Source of the DNA: Candidatus Melainabacteria bacterium
GTDB lineage: Bacteria; Cyanobacteriota; Vampirovibrionia; Obscuribacterales; Obscuribacteraceae
NCBI GenBank assembly: GCA_017307165.1
Contig: JAFKGK010000004.1
Span: 124,001 to 188,000, forward strand
Direction of reading: 5' to 3'
Length of the DNA: 64,000 bases
The notes under the pieces were generated by a model, which worked only from the letters and a program-made list of their open reading frames with translations, did not search any database and was not told where the DNA came from. Both the position numbers and the translations under genes were made by a program. Below are positions 25,998 through 35,872 of the stretch, one piece after another (the first letter of the stretch is position 1; every line of letters begins with the position of its first letter).

Positions 25998-28064
25998 ATG
26001 CGCTCCAGCTCGAAATACAGACTATTGGCCCTTTCAATCAGCTTGTCTCTGGCACATTATCAGCCCGTCACCGCTCAAAATGGTGGTCATGCCGCTACCA
26101 ACAGCACTCCAGCAACTCAGGCACAAACCATGCCCAAGCAGATGCTCGAGCGTTATTACCAGGGCGTAACGGCTTTTAAGGCTGGCGAGTTAGACAAGGC
26201 CCTGGCAGCATTTCAAGCGGTGGCCATTAGTGCACCATACGATCCGCTCGTGCATTTGAGCCTTGCTGCAGTAATGCAGCAATCAGGCGATATCAACAAT
26301 GCCATCGCCGAATACCAGAGGGCGATCCGTCTGAGACGTGGCGATGCCTTTGCGCACACTGCCCTTGGTGCACTGCTGCAGTCTCAAGGACGACTGCAGG
26401 AGGCTATAAACGAATACGACGAGGCTATCAAACTGCGCCCCGATGTGCCGCTCTTGCGCCTCAATCTAGGCATCGCTCTACGTGTGGGCGGCAACAAAGA
26501 CGAAGCCATCACCGAATTGACCAAAGTGACCGAAGCCTACCCTGAGCATCTAAAAGCCAGAGCTCAGCTGGCTTCTGCCTATCAGGACAAAGGTGCTTAC
26601 CAGCAAGCCGCCGCCGAGTACAAACGCATCATTGCCTATCAGCCACAAAATTTTACGATGCAATACAATCTAGGCGCCTGCCTGGTGGCGCTAAAAGACT
26701 TTGATGGTGCGCTCGACGCCTTGAGCAAAGCAGTACAGATAGACAATACAGTAGCCGATGCTCACGCTCTTTTGGCTTATTCGCTAGCCTCCAAAAACAG
26801 GCATGCCGAGGCGATAGACCAATACCGCAGCGCTATCGCAATAGATAGCAATCACGCAGACTGGTATTACTTGATGAGCGAATCACTCGTCAAGCAAAAA
26901 GACATGGTGGCAGCTATCGAAGCCCTGCAAAAATCTCAGTCGCTCAATCCTAACGACGTCAATTCAGGGTATTCGCTCGGCTATCTATTACAGACCACGG
27001 GCCGTCTAGACGAAGCCATCCCGATGTTTGAGCACGTGATCAAGCTCAGCCCCAACTATACCAACGCACACTACAACCTCGGCATACTCAAGCAAAAAAA
27101 AGGCGATCTCGATTCGGCCGAGCATGAGTTTAAGCAAGTGATTCAGGCCAATGGCAACGATGGTTCGGCCTTGATCAACCTGGGCCGTACCTATCTGCTC
27201 AAGGGCGACCTGCAAGAGGCTGCCACTTTTTATCGTCAGGGCCTGAGCATTCAGCCTGATGATCCGGCAGCTTTTCTCGAGCTGGGCAATACTCTGATCA
27301 AGCTCAAGGACCTGGTCGGCGCTCGCTCAGCCATCGAAAGCGCCTTGCAGATAGCACCCGACAATCGCAGCACCATATTGGCCATGGCCAATCTCGAGTC
27401 GCTCGAAGGCACGCCTGCCAAGGCAGAGTCACGCATCAGGATGCTGGTGAGCCAGTTTCCCGATGATGTCGACCTACTCAACATACTTGCCGAAAATCTA
27501 GAATCACAGAGCAAGCAAGAGCTAGCTTGCGACATCTATCAACGCATCATCCAGATCAATCCCAAATCAGCAGAGGCCTTTAACGATTTTGGTGCGGCCC
27601 TGCAAAAGCGAGGCGAATCCCAAGCCGCATCCAATATGTTTAAAAAGGCAGTCGAACTCGATCCTAATCTGCAGGAGGCGCGCATCAACTATGGCAATTT
27701 CCTCCTCTCAGAAAAGCGCTATGACGAGGCTCTCGTACAATATCTAAAAGCAGTCGAACTCAAGAACGACTCAGCACAAGCCCATTACAATCTTGGTTTG
27801 ACATACAGCGGACAAAATCACCCAGAGCAAGCACTTGCCGAATACAAGCTGGCGATCCAGTACGATCCTAGCTTTGCCAGTGCTTATTATGCTCTTGGTT
27901 TTATGTTTGACACACAAAACGACAGCAGCCAGGCTCTCTCTATGTACCAAAAATATCTGGCTCTCGATCCTAATGGGTCATACAGTCAAAATGCACGGGA
28001 TGCCATCAACAAGCTTGGAGGCGGCTCGGCTCAAGCCCAGACCAATGAGACGCCGGTACAATGA
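25998..28064 (+). CDS. Secreted protein made of about 18 tandem TPRs
   Basis: 688 residues from ATG 25998, with AGGAAAG just upstream; an upstream in-frame start at 25953 has no such site. A signal peptide (LLALSISLSLAHYQPVTAQ) is followed by roughly 18 contiguous 34-residue tetratricopeptide repeats with almost no insertions, for example NAHYNLGILKQKKGDLDSAEHEFKQ and neighbours. The result is a long right-handed superhelix, a protein-protein scaffold in the periplasm or outside. A short Gln/Asn-rich tail ends it. Partner unknown. The next TPR gene overlaps its stop (ATGA). Confidence 0.9.
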   Translation: MRSSSKYRLLALSISLSLAHYQPVTAQNGGHAATNSTPATQAQTMPKQMLERYYQGVTAFKAGELDKALAAFQAVAISAPYDPLVHLSLAAVMQQSGDINNAIAEYQRAIRLRRGDAFAHTALGALLQSQGRLQEAINEYDEAIKLRPDVPLLRLNLGIALRVGGNKDEAITELTKVTEAYPEHLKARAQLASAYQDKGAYQQAAAEYKRIIAYQPQNFTMQYNLGACLVALKDFDGALDALSKAVQIDNTVADAHALLAYSLASKNRHAEAIDQYRSAIAIDSNHADWYYLMSESLVKQKDMVAAIEALQKSQSLNPNDVNSGYSLGYLLQTTGRLDEAIPMFEHVIKLSPNYTNAHYNLGILKQKKGDLDSAEHEFKQVIQANGNDGSALINLGRTYLLKGDLQEAATFYRQGLSIQPDDPAAFLELGNTLIKLKDLVGARSAIESALQIAPDNRSTILAMANLESLEGTPAKAESRIRMLVSQFPDDVDLLNILAENLESQSKQELACDIYQRIIQINPKSAEAFNDFGAALQKRGESQAASNMFKKAVELDPNLQEARINYGNFLLSEKRYDEALVQYLKAVELKNDSAQAHYNLGLTYSGQNHPEQALAEYKLAIQYDPSFASAYYALGFMFDTQNDSSQALSMYQKYLALDPNGSYSQNARDAINKLGGGSAQAQTNETPVQ

Positions 28065-29137
28065 TGTCGCGACTCAATATCAAAACAAGTCTTACCGCTT
28101 TTTGCCTTCTTTGCGTTTGCTTTACAGGGTTTGATGAGGCCCCAACCCTGGCGCAGGCTCAGCCAGCCTATCTGCAAAAGCTCATGCAGGCCAATCAGGC
28201 CCTGGCCGAAAACCGCTTGCCTGATGCAGAAAAAACCATGGCCGAGGCCCTTCGCGAAGCAGAAAGACTGAAGCCTCAGGACGATCGTCTGGCCACAGTA
28301 CTCAACGACCAGGGCTGGCTATATTATCGTATGGACAAGCCTGCCAAAGCCGAATCAGCCCTCAATCGCGCTCTCGCCCTGAGACGCAAGCTCAAGGCTC
28401 CGGCCGATATCAATCAGCGCATCGCCACCACCCTCAACAATCTTGGCCTGGTGCTCGTGCGACTCAATAAAAAAGCTCAGGCAGAAAAAGCCTACAAAGA
28501 TGCCATCACTGCCTTTGGCGCAGTAGCGACGATGGACGATAAGCTGGCTGCTGCCTGCAACAACCTCGCTCTGCTCTATACCGAGCAAAAAAAATATGAT
28601 CCTGCCGAAAGCCTGTACAAAAGAGTACTAGAAAACGGACTCGACAAAGTAACACCCGACAATCTCGCTCGCACGATAGACAATCTGTGCACGCTGTATC
28701 AGGTCTCCGGCCGCCAAAGTAGAGCACAAAATCTCACAGAGCTCGCACTGCGTGTTTCGCAGCTCAAGGGCGACGAAATGGTGATCGCCAACACCCTGCA
28801 CAATCTCGCAGCCCTGGATAGCAAAGCAAAAAACTATGCTCCAGCGCTCAAGGTACAGGTCAGATCGTTTGATATCTACCGCACCGTACTTGGTGCCGAT
28901 CATCCAGCCGTGGCCAAGAGTCTCGACGACCTGGCCGGTATCTATGCCTCACTCAAAGACAAGGCTAGAGCCGAGGAATGCTACAGAGAAGCGATCGAAA
29001 TCGCCCTGCGCGCTCTGGGACCAGAGCACAAGGGATACCAAGCCTGCGTCAATGATTATATTGTCTTTCTCAAGGCGCAGGGCCGGACCGAGGAAGCTCG
29101 CAAGCTCGAGAGCCATATAAGTCGATACGCAAAATAA
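28061..29137 (+). CDS. Secreted TPR protein, kinesin-light-chain-like repeats
   Basis: 358 residues. The start ATG overlaps the previous stop by four bases, so it is translationally coupled to the 18-TPR gene. A signal peptide (TAFCLLCVCFTGF) precedes about six 42-residue TPR units of the kinesin-light-chain/NB-ARC-associated type, such as ATTLNNLGLVLVRLNKKAQAEKAYKDAI and AKSLDDLAGIYASLKDKARAEECYREAI. It probably acts with the neighbouring TPR protein in an extracytoplasmic assembly; no enzymatic domain is present. Confidence 0.88.
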   Translation: MMSRLNIKTSLTAFCLLCVCFTGFDEAPTLAQAQPAYLQKLMQANQALAENRLPDAEKTMAEALREAERLKPQDDRLATVLNDQGWLYYRMDKPAKAESALNRALALRRKLKAPADINQRIATTLNNLGLVLVRLNKKAQAEKAYKDAITAFGAVATMDDKLAAACNNLALLYTEQKKYDPAESLYKRVLENGLDKVTPDNLARTIDNLCTLYQVSGRQSRAQNLTELALRVSQLKGDEMVIANTLHNLAALDSKAKNYAPALKVQVRSFDIYRTVLGADHPAVAKSLDDLAGIYASLKDKARAEECYREAIEIALRALGPEHKGYQACVNDYIVFLKAQGRTEEARKLESHISRYAK

Positions 29138-29221
29138 ATAGCGACTGCCAAATTTCTGACATATTTCTACCTTACATTCAATTCATCGAACCACAGGCGT
29201 GATTGATGGAGGTTTTTTAAA

Positions 29222-30520
29222 ATGTCATCCGAAAATTACCACCCCCGCACTCCGGACGTCATTATCGACGTTCCTCCTATGACCACTGTTATGGACACGG
29301 CTCGCAATGCCTTTCAAGCAGAAGCCTTTGGCCCTCCTGGGATCTCAAAAGATATCTCGAGAAATATGTCCAGAGACCTAAACATGGATAGGTCTGCAAT
29401 CGAGCATGACAGGCTAGAACGCATAGTCTATTTTCAGGATCGTGCAGGCATAGGCTTTAAGATCGGCTATGACGGCGATACACGCAACGTGGCATTATTT
29501 GCTGGCAAAGATCCCAACGGCAAGGACTACATCTACGAAAGACAAAAAGTAAATGGCCAATTGACCGACCAATGGCGCTGCGGCGATATAGTCTGTAATG
29601 GACGGCTGAGGGTAAGCGAGGACGAGATGTCCTTTGACGGTCCCAATCGCCGCACAGTGATACGCATGGATGGCACGCGGCTGGATGAGATGCGCAATGG
29701 TGCATCTTTAGAGAGAAATAGCCGGGGACAGATCCTGCATATGAGAGATGGTGCAGGCCGCGATTTTTCTTTCAGTTACGACCGCAAAGGTCAGGTGACG
29801 GCACTCAAGAACGAGTCTGGCTCGTGGATCAAACGCAATGACGATACCTGGCAAGAAACAAACTCCGGTAGCATCTGGCATGGTCAGGTACAGGTAGACG
29901 GCAAGGGTAATTATAGCTTTACTGATAAGAACCAGACCAGGACCACATATACCCTTGATGGACGCAAAAAGATCGAGCATAACGTGGACCCATTGCAAAA
30001 TGACGTTGTCAAATCAATACCAATACCAGACATCAAAGGTAAGATACAATTTGCCGTCAAGGACGGCGCCACCACATCCGGTGCACTGCACGTCGATGGA
30101 GCCAAGCTCGAGATTGTAGATAGCAAATTTGGCAAGCAAGCACGCATCAAGAGCCAGAACGGAGATGCACAGGTCCGATCCTTTGCAGAGGGTCTAGTTG
30201 CCTATAGTTACCGCCACGATCTCTCTCAAGAGCAAAACGAAAGAGCCAATGCCATTTTTGCCCTCAGTCCTCAAGACCGCAAGGCCATCGACAATTTGCA
30301 AAGACTAAATCCTGACCAGGATCTGCTGGTCATGCAATGCTGGGATAAAAAAGCAGGCGGCGTGAGGTATCAGGTCTACTCAGGACTCGATGAAGTGACA
30401 CTCCAGGCTGGTCAAAGGATACAAAGCGGCACCCGCATCGGTAAGGCCAGCGATGATGGCTTTTACTTTGCTGCAAGACGCCAGAGGGTCTCAGGCAGCA
30501 ATATCCCACTTAGTTTATAG
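29222..30520 (+). CDS. YD/RHS-repeat-like protein of unknown role
   Basis: 432 residues with GGAGG eight bases before the ATG. The middle (about 60-260) contains short beta-hairpin units such as LERNSRGQILHMRDGAGRDFSFSYDRKGQVTAL and NYSFTDKNQTRTTYTLDGRKKIEH that resemble YD/RHS repeats, though fewer and less regular than in true RHS toxins. The C-terminal part is predicted mixed and has no recognised toxin domain. There is no signal peptide. It ends by overlapping the convergent response regulator gene by 11 bases. The repeat relation is by pattern only. Confidence 0.65.
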   Translation: MSSENYHPRTPDVIIDVPPMTTVMDTARNAFQAEAFGPPGISKDISRNMSRDLNMDRSAIEHDRLERIVYFQDRAGIGFKIGYDGDTRNVALFAGKDPNGKDYIYERQKVNGQLTDQWRCGDIVCNGRLRVSEDEMSFDGPNRRTVIRMDGTRLDEMRNGASLERNSRGQILHMRDGAGRDFSFSYDRKGQVTALKNESGSWIKRNDDTWQETNSGSIWHGQVQVDGKGNYSFTDKNQTRTTYTLDGRKKIEHNVDPLQNDVVKSIPIPDIKGKIQFAVKDGATTSGALHVDGAKLEIVDSKFGKQARIKSQNGDAQVRSFAEGLVAYSYRHDLSQEQNERANAIFALSPQDRKAIDNLQRLNPDQDLLVMQCWDKKAGGVRYQVYSGLDEVTLQAGQRIQSGTRIGKASDDGFYFAARRQRVSGSNIPLSL

Positions 30521-31181
30521 CCGGAGCCTCGAGTTTGTAACCTACTCCATACACGGTCTTGATCAGATCGGCAGGCAGTTTTTTACGCAATCTCTTGATG
30601 CATGTGGTCAAAGCATTGGAGGTTGCGTCTGACTGCGAGGACCAGACTCGATCGAGCAGAGCATCCTGACTAAAGACCTGGTTGGGGTGCCGCATGAGAA
30701 ATTCGAGCAAGGCGTATTCCGAAGGCAAGAGATCGATCTCGCCACCATTCAAGATGACCTTGCGCGTGCCTACTTCGATTTTGAGAGCGCCAATCTCTAT
30801 GGTATCGGAAACCAGAGTGACAGGTCGACGCAAGATAGCTCGGATGCGAGCACTGAGCTCTTTCATATGAAAAGGCTTGGTGAGGTAGTCATCAGCACCC
30901 GTATCAAAACCCTGCTCCTTTTCACCGATCTCGCCCCGACCAGTCAGCATTAGGACTGGAGCATCGCCCTTTTTGTCGCGGTATCTCCGTAGTACCTCTA
31001 TGCCATCTATCTCCGGGAGATTCCAGTCGAGCACGACCAGATCGTACTTGTAATACTCGAGCGCTTCCAGGCCCTCACGACCGTTTTCGGCAATTTCTAC
31101 CTGGTGCTGCTCCAAAGCCAACCAATCCTTGATCATACGACAGAGACCGGCATCGTCTTCGATCAGGAGTATCTTGGCCAT
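30510..31181 (-). CDS. OmpR-family response regulator
   Basis: 223 residues. The receiver domain has acidic Asp9/Asp10, phosphoacceptor Asp52 (LVVLDWNLP), Thr80 and Lys102 (TKPF). The C-terminal winged helix has the OmpR/PhoB pattern LLPSEYALLEFLMRHPNQVFSQDALLDRVW and TCIKRLRKKL. It is the last gene of topB-kinase-regulator, 17 bases after the kinase stop, so the two almost certainly form one phosphorelay. Targets are unknown. Confidence 0.95.
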   Translation of the reverse strand: MAKILLIEDDAGLCRMIKDWLALEQHQVEIAENGREGLEALEYYKYDLVVLDWNLPEIDGIEVLRRYRDKKGDAPVLMLTGRGEIGEKEQGFDTGADDYLTKPFHMKELSARIRAILRRPVTLVSDTIEIGALKIEVGTRKVILNGGEIDLLPSEYALLEFLMRHPNQVFSQDALLDRVWSSQSDATSNALTTCIKRLRKKLPADLIKTVYGVGYKLEAPAIN

Positions 31182-31198
31182 CTAAAACCTTTCTACGT

Positions 31199-33091
31199 CT
31201 AGGCAATGCTTTGTAATTTTAACCTCAAAGCAAAGCAGGTGCCAGTGCCATCAGGTCCGTCGGTGATCGAGATCTCGCCTCCATGCTCGGCCACGAGGAC
31301 CTTGACGATATAAAGACCAAAGCCATAGCTCTTTTGCCCGACAGACAGATTGGTCTTGGGATCGCCCAGTTTTTTATAGCGATCCCAAACCGACTCCCTT
31401 TGACTCTCCGGTATCCCCTTGCCCCGATCGATGACGCTCAAGACCAGATTGGTCTGACCATCGATAGTTTCCAGAGCCAATCTCAATTGCACTGTCTCAT
31501 TGCGAGGCGAAAACTTGACGGCATTGCTCAAAAGATTGAGCAGGATCTGTCCGAGACGCATCTCATCTCCCAGCAGGGAGTAGGCACGGATATCATTTTT
31601 GCTATCACTGTCCTTGATCTCGTCCACCAACTGTACACTCACATCCAGATGGCGCGCGGTCTCAGCGACAGTCTGCACGCAGCTCAGGGCGATCTCACGT
31701 ACCAGCCCCAGCGAAAGAGGCTCCATATCAAAGGCATAGAGGCCTTGTTCGAGCTTTTCGACCTCCAATATATCGTTGACCAGAGTGATCACGCGCTCTA
31801 CATTGCCGATCGCTATGGCCAGGCTCTGGCGACCGTTGGCAGGCAGAGCACCATAAGCACCGGCATCCAGCAAAGACAAAAATCCATTGACGCTGGTCAA
31901 AGGAGTCCTCAGATCGTGAGATATCATCGCGACAAAATCACGCTTAAACCTCTCTATTTCCTTTTTTTGACTGATATCGTGCACTACGATGTGATGGGTG
32001 CCTCTTTCTGCCGACCAATTGAGACTAAAGGACATATCGCGCGTGCGACCGGCCTTGTCGATAATCTTGATCTCGGTGCCAGGTCCTGCCTCTAGATGCG
32101 ACACACTGGATGTCCGGCATTTTTCGAGCAGATCCTGCAAGGTTTTGAGCTCTTCTTGGCGCGCAATCAAGGATAAACGCGCGCCGATGACTTCTTCGGG
32201 AGCATACCCCCATAGAGCCTGGACAGCAGGATTGATGGTCAAAAACTTGCCCTCACCATCTATGGTGGCAATGATCTCAGAGGCGTTTTCTAGTGCTGCT
32301 CTTTCGTTTTCTCTAGCTTCGGCCAGGGCCTGTGCCATGTTTCTAAAGGACCTGTCCAGCTGTTTGATCTCGTCCTGCTCGCGCCCTGGCAAGGTCAAAA
32401 GAGGTTTGCCGCTGGCCAATCGATTTGCATTAGCCATCAATGTCTTGAGACGATCCGTGATACTGCGATTAAAATTGTATACGAGCACAAATGCCAGGAT
32501 CAGATTGAAAAGGATCATGGCGACGATGAGCCGTTTCAGGTTTTCGCGGGCCTTGGTCTCCTCTTCGCTATGTTTGATCTGCTCGCTCTGCTCGGCTTCA
32601 ACAAGGCGATCGGCTAATACAAATATCTTTTCGACCGACTGGTGCATCTTTAGCCATTGACGCATGGCGCCCGGTCTATCGTCGGCCTCCAGTGCCTTAT
32701 TAGCCAGAGCGAGGCTATGCATGCACAGATCGTTGAGCGACTCCATTTCTGCAAAGATACGACTTTCATAAGCATTGCCGGCTACCAGGCGCTTGATGAT
32801 CTGCGCCTGGCGATCAAAGTCCTCGCCAAGCTCCTGGTAACGCTTATGATAGGTGCGGGATGACAGCATATAGCCGACGACGCTGTTTGTACCCGCACCG
32901 AGCAAGGTGCGCAAGAGGACGTTGACGTGGCTGACCACATCACGTGCATGAGCCTCCTTGAGACGCACGGCCTCTACCTGGCCCATCAGATTGATCAGGA
33001 CAACGATAAAGGCCAGCTCGACGGCCAGAGGCGCCAGTACGAGCAGATAGACTCGTTGCGCCAAAGAAAGAGAAGGACCGCCGAGCCGCAT
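31199..33091 (-). CDS. Sensor histidine kinase (HAMP-PAS-HisKA-HATPase)
   Basis: 630 residues from ATG 33091, which lies one base after the topB stop; a longer frame to 33166 would be inside topB. Order: membrane helix VYLLVLAPLAVELAFIVVLI, about 150-residue helical extracytoplasmic sensor, second helix MILFNLILAFVLVYNF, HAMP, PAS (IIATIDGEGKFLTINPAVQALWGY), HisKA with SHDLRTPLTSV (phospho-His), and HATPase with NLLSNAVKF, DRGKGIP and GFGLYIV. It is a membrane kinase signalling to the adjacent OmpR-type regulator. The sensed signal is unknown. Confidence 0.95.
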   Translation of the reverse strand: MRLGGPSLSLAQRVYLLVLAPLAVELAFIVVLINLMGQVEAVRLKEAHARDVVSHVNVLLRTLLGAGTNSVVGYMLSSRTYHKRYQELGEDFDRQAQIIKRLVAGNAYESRIFAEMESLNDLCMHSLALANKALEADDRPGAMRQWLKMHQSVEKIFVLADRLVEAEQSEQIKHSEEETKARENLKRLIVAMILFNLILAFVLVYNFNRSITDRLKTLMANANRLASGKPLLTLPGREQDEIKQLDRSFRNMAQALAEARENERAALENASEIIATIDGEGKFLTINPAVQALWGYAPEEVIGARLSLIARQEELKTLQDLLEKCRTSSVSHLEAGPGTEIKIIDKAGRTRDMSFSLNWSAERGTHHIVVHDISQKKEIERFKRDFVAMISHDLRTPLTSVNGFLSLLDAGAYGALPANGRQSLAIAIGNVERVITLVNDILEVEKLEQGLYAFDMEPLSLGLVREIALSCVQTVAETARHLDVSVQLVDEIKDSDSKNDIRAYSLLGDEMRLGQILLNLLSNAVKFSPRNETVQLRLALETIDGQTNLVLSVIDRGKGIPESQRESVWDRYKKLGDPKTNLSVGQKSYGFGLYIVKVLVAEHGGEISITDGPDGTGTCFALRLKLQSIA

Positions 33092-33092
33092 C

Positions 33093-35666
33093 TCAGCCCT
33101 CAGATCTGGGTCCGTCAAAGTCAAATTTGACGCGATGATCCTGGCCCATGACCAGACAAGCATCAAAGGTGCCAGTGCCAGACTTCTTCTTAAAACCCTT
33201 GATCATCCCTGTGCGACCGTTCTCGATCAATGCAGTCAAATGCTCTTCGCTCAGAGGCAGCCCAGCCACCTCTTTCCAGATAGTAAACTTGCACCCTTCT
33301 CTCCAGCGATTGCAGCCCACGGCCTTGGTATTGGCCTTGAGTACGCCTGCCTTGCATAAAGGACATTGGCCGTAAGTCTTATCGTCGCTGCCTTGTGCGG
33401 CCATTCCAGAGCCGCTTGCAGTCTCAGGAGTGGTGCCATCTTCGAGCATGAGGATCTGTTTAAAGTCCTTGGTCATGACCAGCTTGCCTTCAAACTCGGT
33501 CTTACCGTCCTTGCTCTTAAAGCCTTTTATCATCTCAGTCTCGCCCTTGAGCAAGAGATCCTTGATGTGCTGATCGCTCAATTTGACGCCTCTTTGTTCG
33601 CGCCAGATGCTAAACTTGCACCCTTCTCTCCAGCGCGAGCAGCCAGCCCCTTTGGGCGTTTCTCGTACTTTGCCGTCCTCGTGCTTGCACTGAGGACATG
33701 CGCCCAGGGGCGGGTATTTGGTATCGTCCACTTGTCTTTTGCCTCTATCTGTGGTGCCTTTGCTATTTTTGCCGCTCGCTGACCTGGGCATATTGCCGCC
33801 GGCGCTTGCGACAGCCGGCAGGATACGCACGATAAAGCCAGCAATATCTTGATCGAATACAGTGCTATCCAGTTTGCCTTCCTGCATGTCAGCGAGTTGC
33901 TGCTCCCAGTTGGCAGTTAGTTTTACATCTTTGAGATCGCTATGCACCTGATAGATCAGGGCCTTGCCCTTTTCGGTAGGAGCAAGATATTTTTTGTTGC
34001 GCTCGACATAGCCGGTCTGCAAGAGACGCTCGATGATCGCCGCACGTGTAGCTGGCGTCCCCAGGCCTTTTTGCTTCATGTAGGAGGCAAGGTCCTCATC
34101 GTCGATCTCCTGTCCTGCATTTTTCATGGCCGTCAAAAGCGAGGCATCATCATAGGGTTTAGGTGGGTTGGTCTTACGCTCCTTGAGCTCAATTTTGGTC
34201 TTGTCCACATTTTGGCCCTTAAGCAAAGGCGGCAATTGCTGCGCATCCTCTCCGTCCTTGTCTTTGTCTTTAGCGCCGGCTTTCTTTTGCGTCTTGGGCT
34301 CCAATATGGTCCAGCCCTGCTCTTTGATGACAAAGCCCCGTGCCCTAAATCTGTGCTCTCCCAGAGCCAATATAGCCGTGGTCTCATCGCGCACTTCTGC
34401 GGGGAGGAAAATGCTCAAAAATCTCGTAGCCACAAGCTGATATATGTTTTTTTGCTTATCTGAAAGCGATGCCGGGGGAGGATTGTGAGTAGGTATGATG
34501 GCATGGTGGTCTGTGAGCTTGGCATCATCGACATAGGCCTTGGATAGGCGCGGCTTTAACAGGCTCGTGGTGATGCCACCAGGCACGATGCCCTCGTCCT
34601 TAAAGGCATCACGCGCGATCTGGCTGGTCATGGATGATTTGAGGACATTGGAGAGTATGCGGGGCAATTCGTCGACCATGTCTGTCGAGAGATGCCGCGA
34701 TTCGGTACGAGGATAGGACAGGGTCTTGCTGTCCTCATAAAGACTCTGCGCGATATTGAGCGTCTCTTGAGCCGTATAGCCAAATCTCTTATTGGCGTCT
34801 TTCTGCAGTGTAAGCAAGTCGTAGAGAGCTGGTGGCTTGGTCCTTTTTTCTTGGGTAAGCACAGACTCCACTGAGGCCTGAGCGATTGGCTTGACGTCTT
34901 TTACCACTTGCTCGGCTATGGCCTTGTCTTCGATACGTGATTGAGGCTCGCCTTCTTTTTCTTTTGGTTGAGCCACATAACGCGCCACAAACCCAGGAGC
35001 AAAGGTCCCAAAGACTTCGTAAAAAGGCTTTGACTCAAAACTGTCGATCGCCGCCTGTCTTTCGACTATCAGATTGAGGGTAGGAGTTTGCACGCGGCCG
35101 ATAGTGCACAATTGCTTATTCATGGCTGTATAGGCACGAGTAAAATTGAGGCCGACGATCCAGTCGGCATGGGCGCGAGCAGCAGCAGCACGGCCAAGAT
35201 TGTCAAAATCTTTTCCGGGCTTGAGCTTATTCATGCCCGATTTGATGGCTTCTGCCGTGAGAGAGCTGATCCAGAGCCTTTCTACCGGCACCTTGGATCC
35301 GGATAGCTTGTAGATCAACCTAAAAATATGCTCGCCTTCTCTACCAGCGTCTGTGGCGCAGATTATCCCTGTGGTAGCCGGATCGACAAAGAGTTTTTTG
35401 ATGACGTTAAACTGCTGCTTGGTCTTGTCCTGGACTTTGTATTTCCATTTATCCGGTTCGGGGATCATCGGTAGTTTGTCCAGGCGCCAGGGCCCACCCC
35501 ATTCTGGGTTCATCTCTTCGGGTTCGGCCAGAGTGACGAGGTGGCCAAAGGCATAGGTAACGGCGTAGTCGTTGCCCTCAAAATATCCGTCACGCTTGGT
35601 CTTGGCTCCCAGTACGGCAGCTATGTCGCGAGCGACCGACGGCTTTTCTGCCAATACCACCTTCAT
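33093..35666 (-). CDS. topB: DNA topoisomerase III (type IA)
   Basis: 857 residues. The Toprim start VVLAEKPSVARDIAAVLG and ATDAGREGEHIF, the active-site block TLSYPRTESRHL (Tyr nucleophile) and VGRVQTPTLNLI-like IGRVQTPTL identify a TopB-type enzyme that relaxes and decatenates DNA. The C-terminus carries two tandem zinc-ribbon-like modules, each with C-x-x-C, then a Gly-Cys and RWREGCKF(S/T)IW and a following helix-strand unit ending KLVM/CLVM. Its stop is one base from the kinase start, giving an unexpected topoisomerase-signalling operon. Confidence 0.93.
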   Translation of the reverse strand: MKVVLAEKPSVARDIAAVLGAKTKRDGYFEGNDYAVTYAFGHLVTLAEPEEMNPEWGGPWRLDKLPMIPEPDKWKYKVQDKTKQQFNVIKKLFVDPATTGIICATDAGREGEHIFRLIYKLSGSKVPVERLWISSLTAEAIKSGMNKLKPGKDFDNLGRAAAARAHADWIVGLNFTRAYTAMNKQLCTIGRVQTPTLNLIVERQAAIDSFESKPFYEVFGTFAPGFVARYVAQPKEKEGEPQSRIEDKAIAEQVVKDVKPIAQASVESVLTQEKRTKPPALYDLLTLQKDANKRFGYTAQETLNIAQSLYEDSKTLSYPRTESRHLSTDMVDELPRILSNVLKSSMTSQIARDAFKDEGIVPGGITTSLLKPRLSKAYVDDAKLTDHHAIIPTHNPPPASLSDKQKNIYQLVATRFLSIFLPAEVRDETTAILALGEHRFRARGFVIKEQGWTILEPKTQKKAGAKDKDKDGEDAQQLPPLLKGQNVDKTKIELKERKTNPPKPYDDASLLTAMKNAGQEIDDEDLASYMKQKGLGTPATRAAIIERLLQTGYVERNKKYLAPTEKGKALIYQVHSDLKDVKLTANWEQQLADMQEGKLDSTVFDQDIAGFIVRILPAVASAGGNMPRSASGKNSKGTTDRGKRQVDDTKYPPLGACPQCKHEDGKVRETPKGAGCSRWREGCKFSIWREQRGVKLSDQHIKDLLLKGETEMIKGFKSKDGKTEFEGKLVMTKDFKQILMLEDGTTPETASGSGMAAQGSDDKTYGQCPLCKAGVLKANTKAVGCNRWREGCKFTIWKEVAGLPLSEEHLTALIENGRTGMIKGFKKKSGTGTFDACLVMGQDHRVKFDFDGPRSEG

Positions 35667-35691
35667 CGGCGATCCTCACCCAGTCTGTTTG

Positions 35692-35719
35692 ATAATGCCC
35701 TAATTTGGACTGGCATTAT
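35692..35719 (-). promoter_or_regulatory. Inverted repeat upstream of topB
   Basis: ATAATGCC (35692-35699) and GGCATTAT (35712-35719) are perfect 8-base complements with a 12-base loop, 26 to 53 bases upstream of the topB start. It could be an operator or a leader hairpin. On the plus strand it is followed by TTTTA but has no plus-strand gene to terminate. Confidence 0.4.
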
Positions 35720-35872
35720 TTTAGTCGATTTGAGACAAGAGTTTGCCAAAATCGAAAGCTATTATCAATTGGCTAAGAGAAATAGACGCACAAAAGGCGA
35801 TCGCAACCGGCTAGGGGTGGTGGGATGCATCGTCGTCTATTTTCTCTTAGAAAATTTTTCGACAAAGACAAT

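Noticed and set aside
29222-30520. RHS/polymorphic toxin
   Set aside because: Repeats are few and irregular, there is no RHS core-end motif, no toxin tip and no immunity gene; the next gene is a convergent response regulator.
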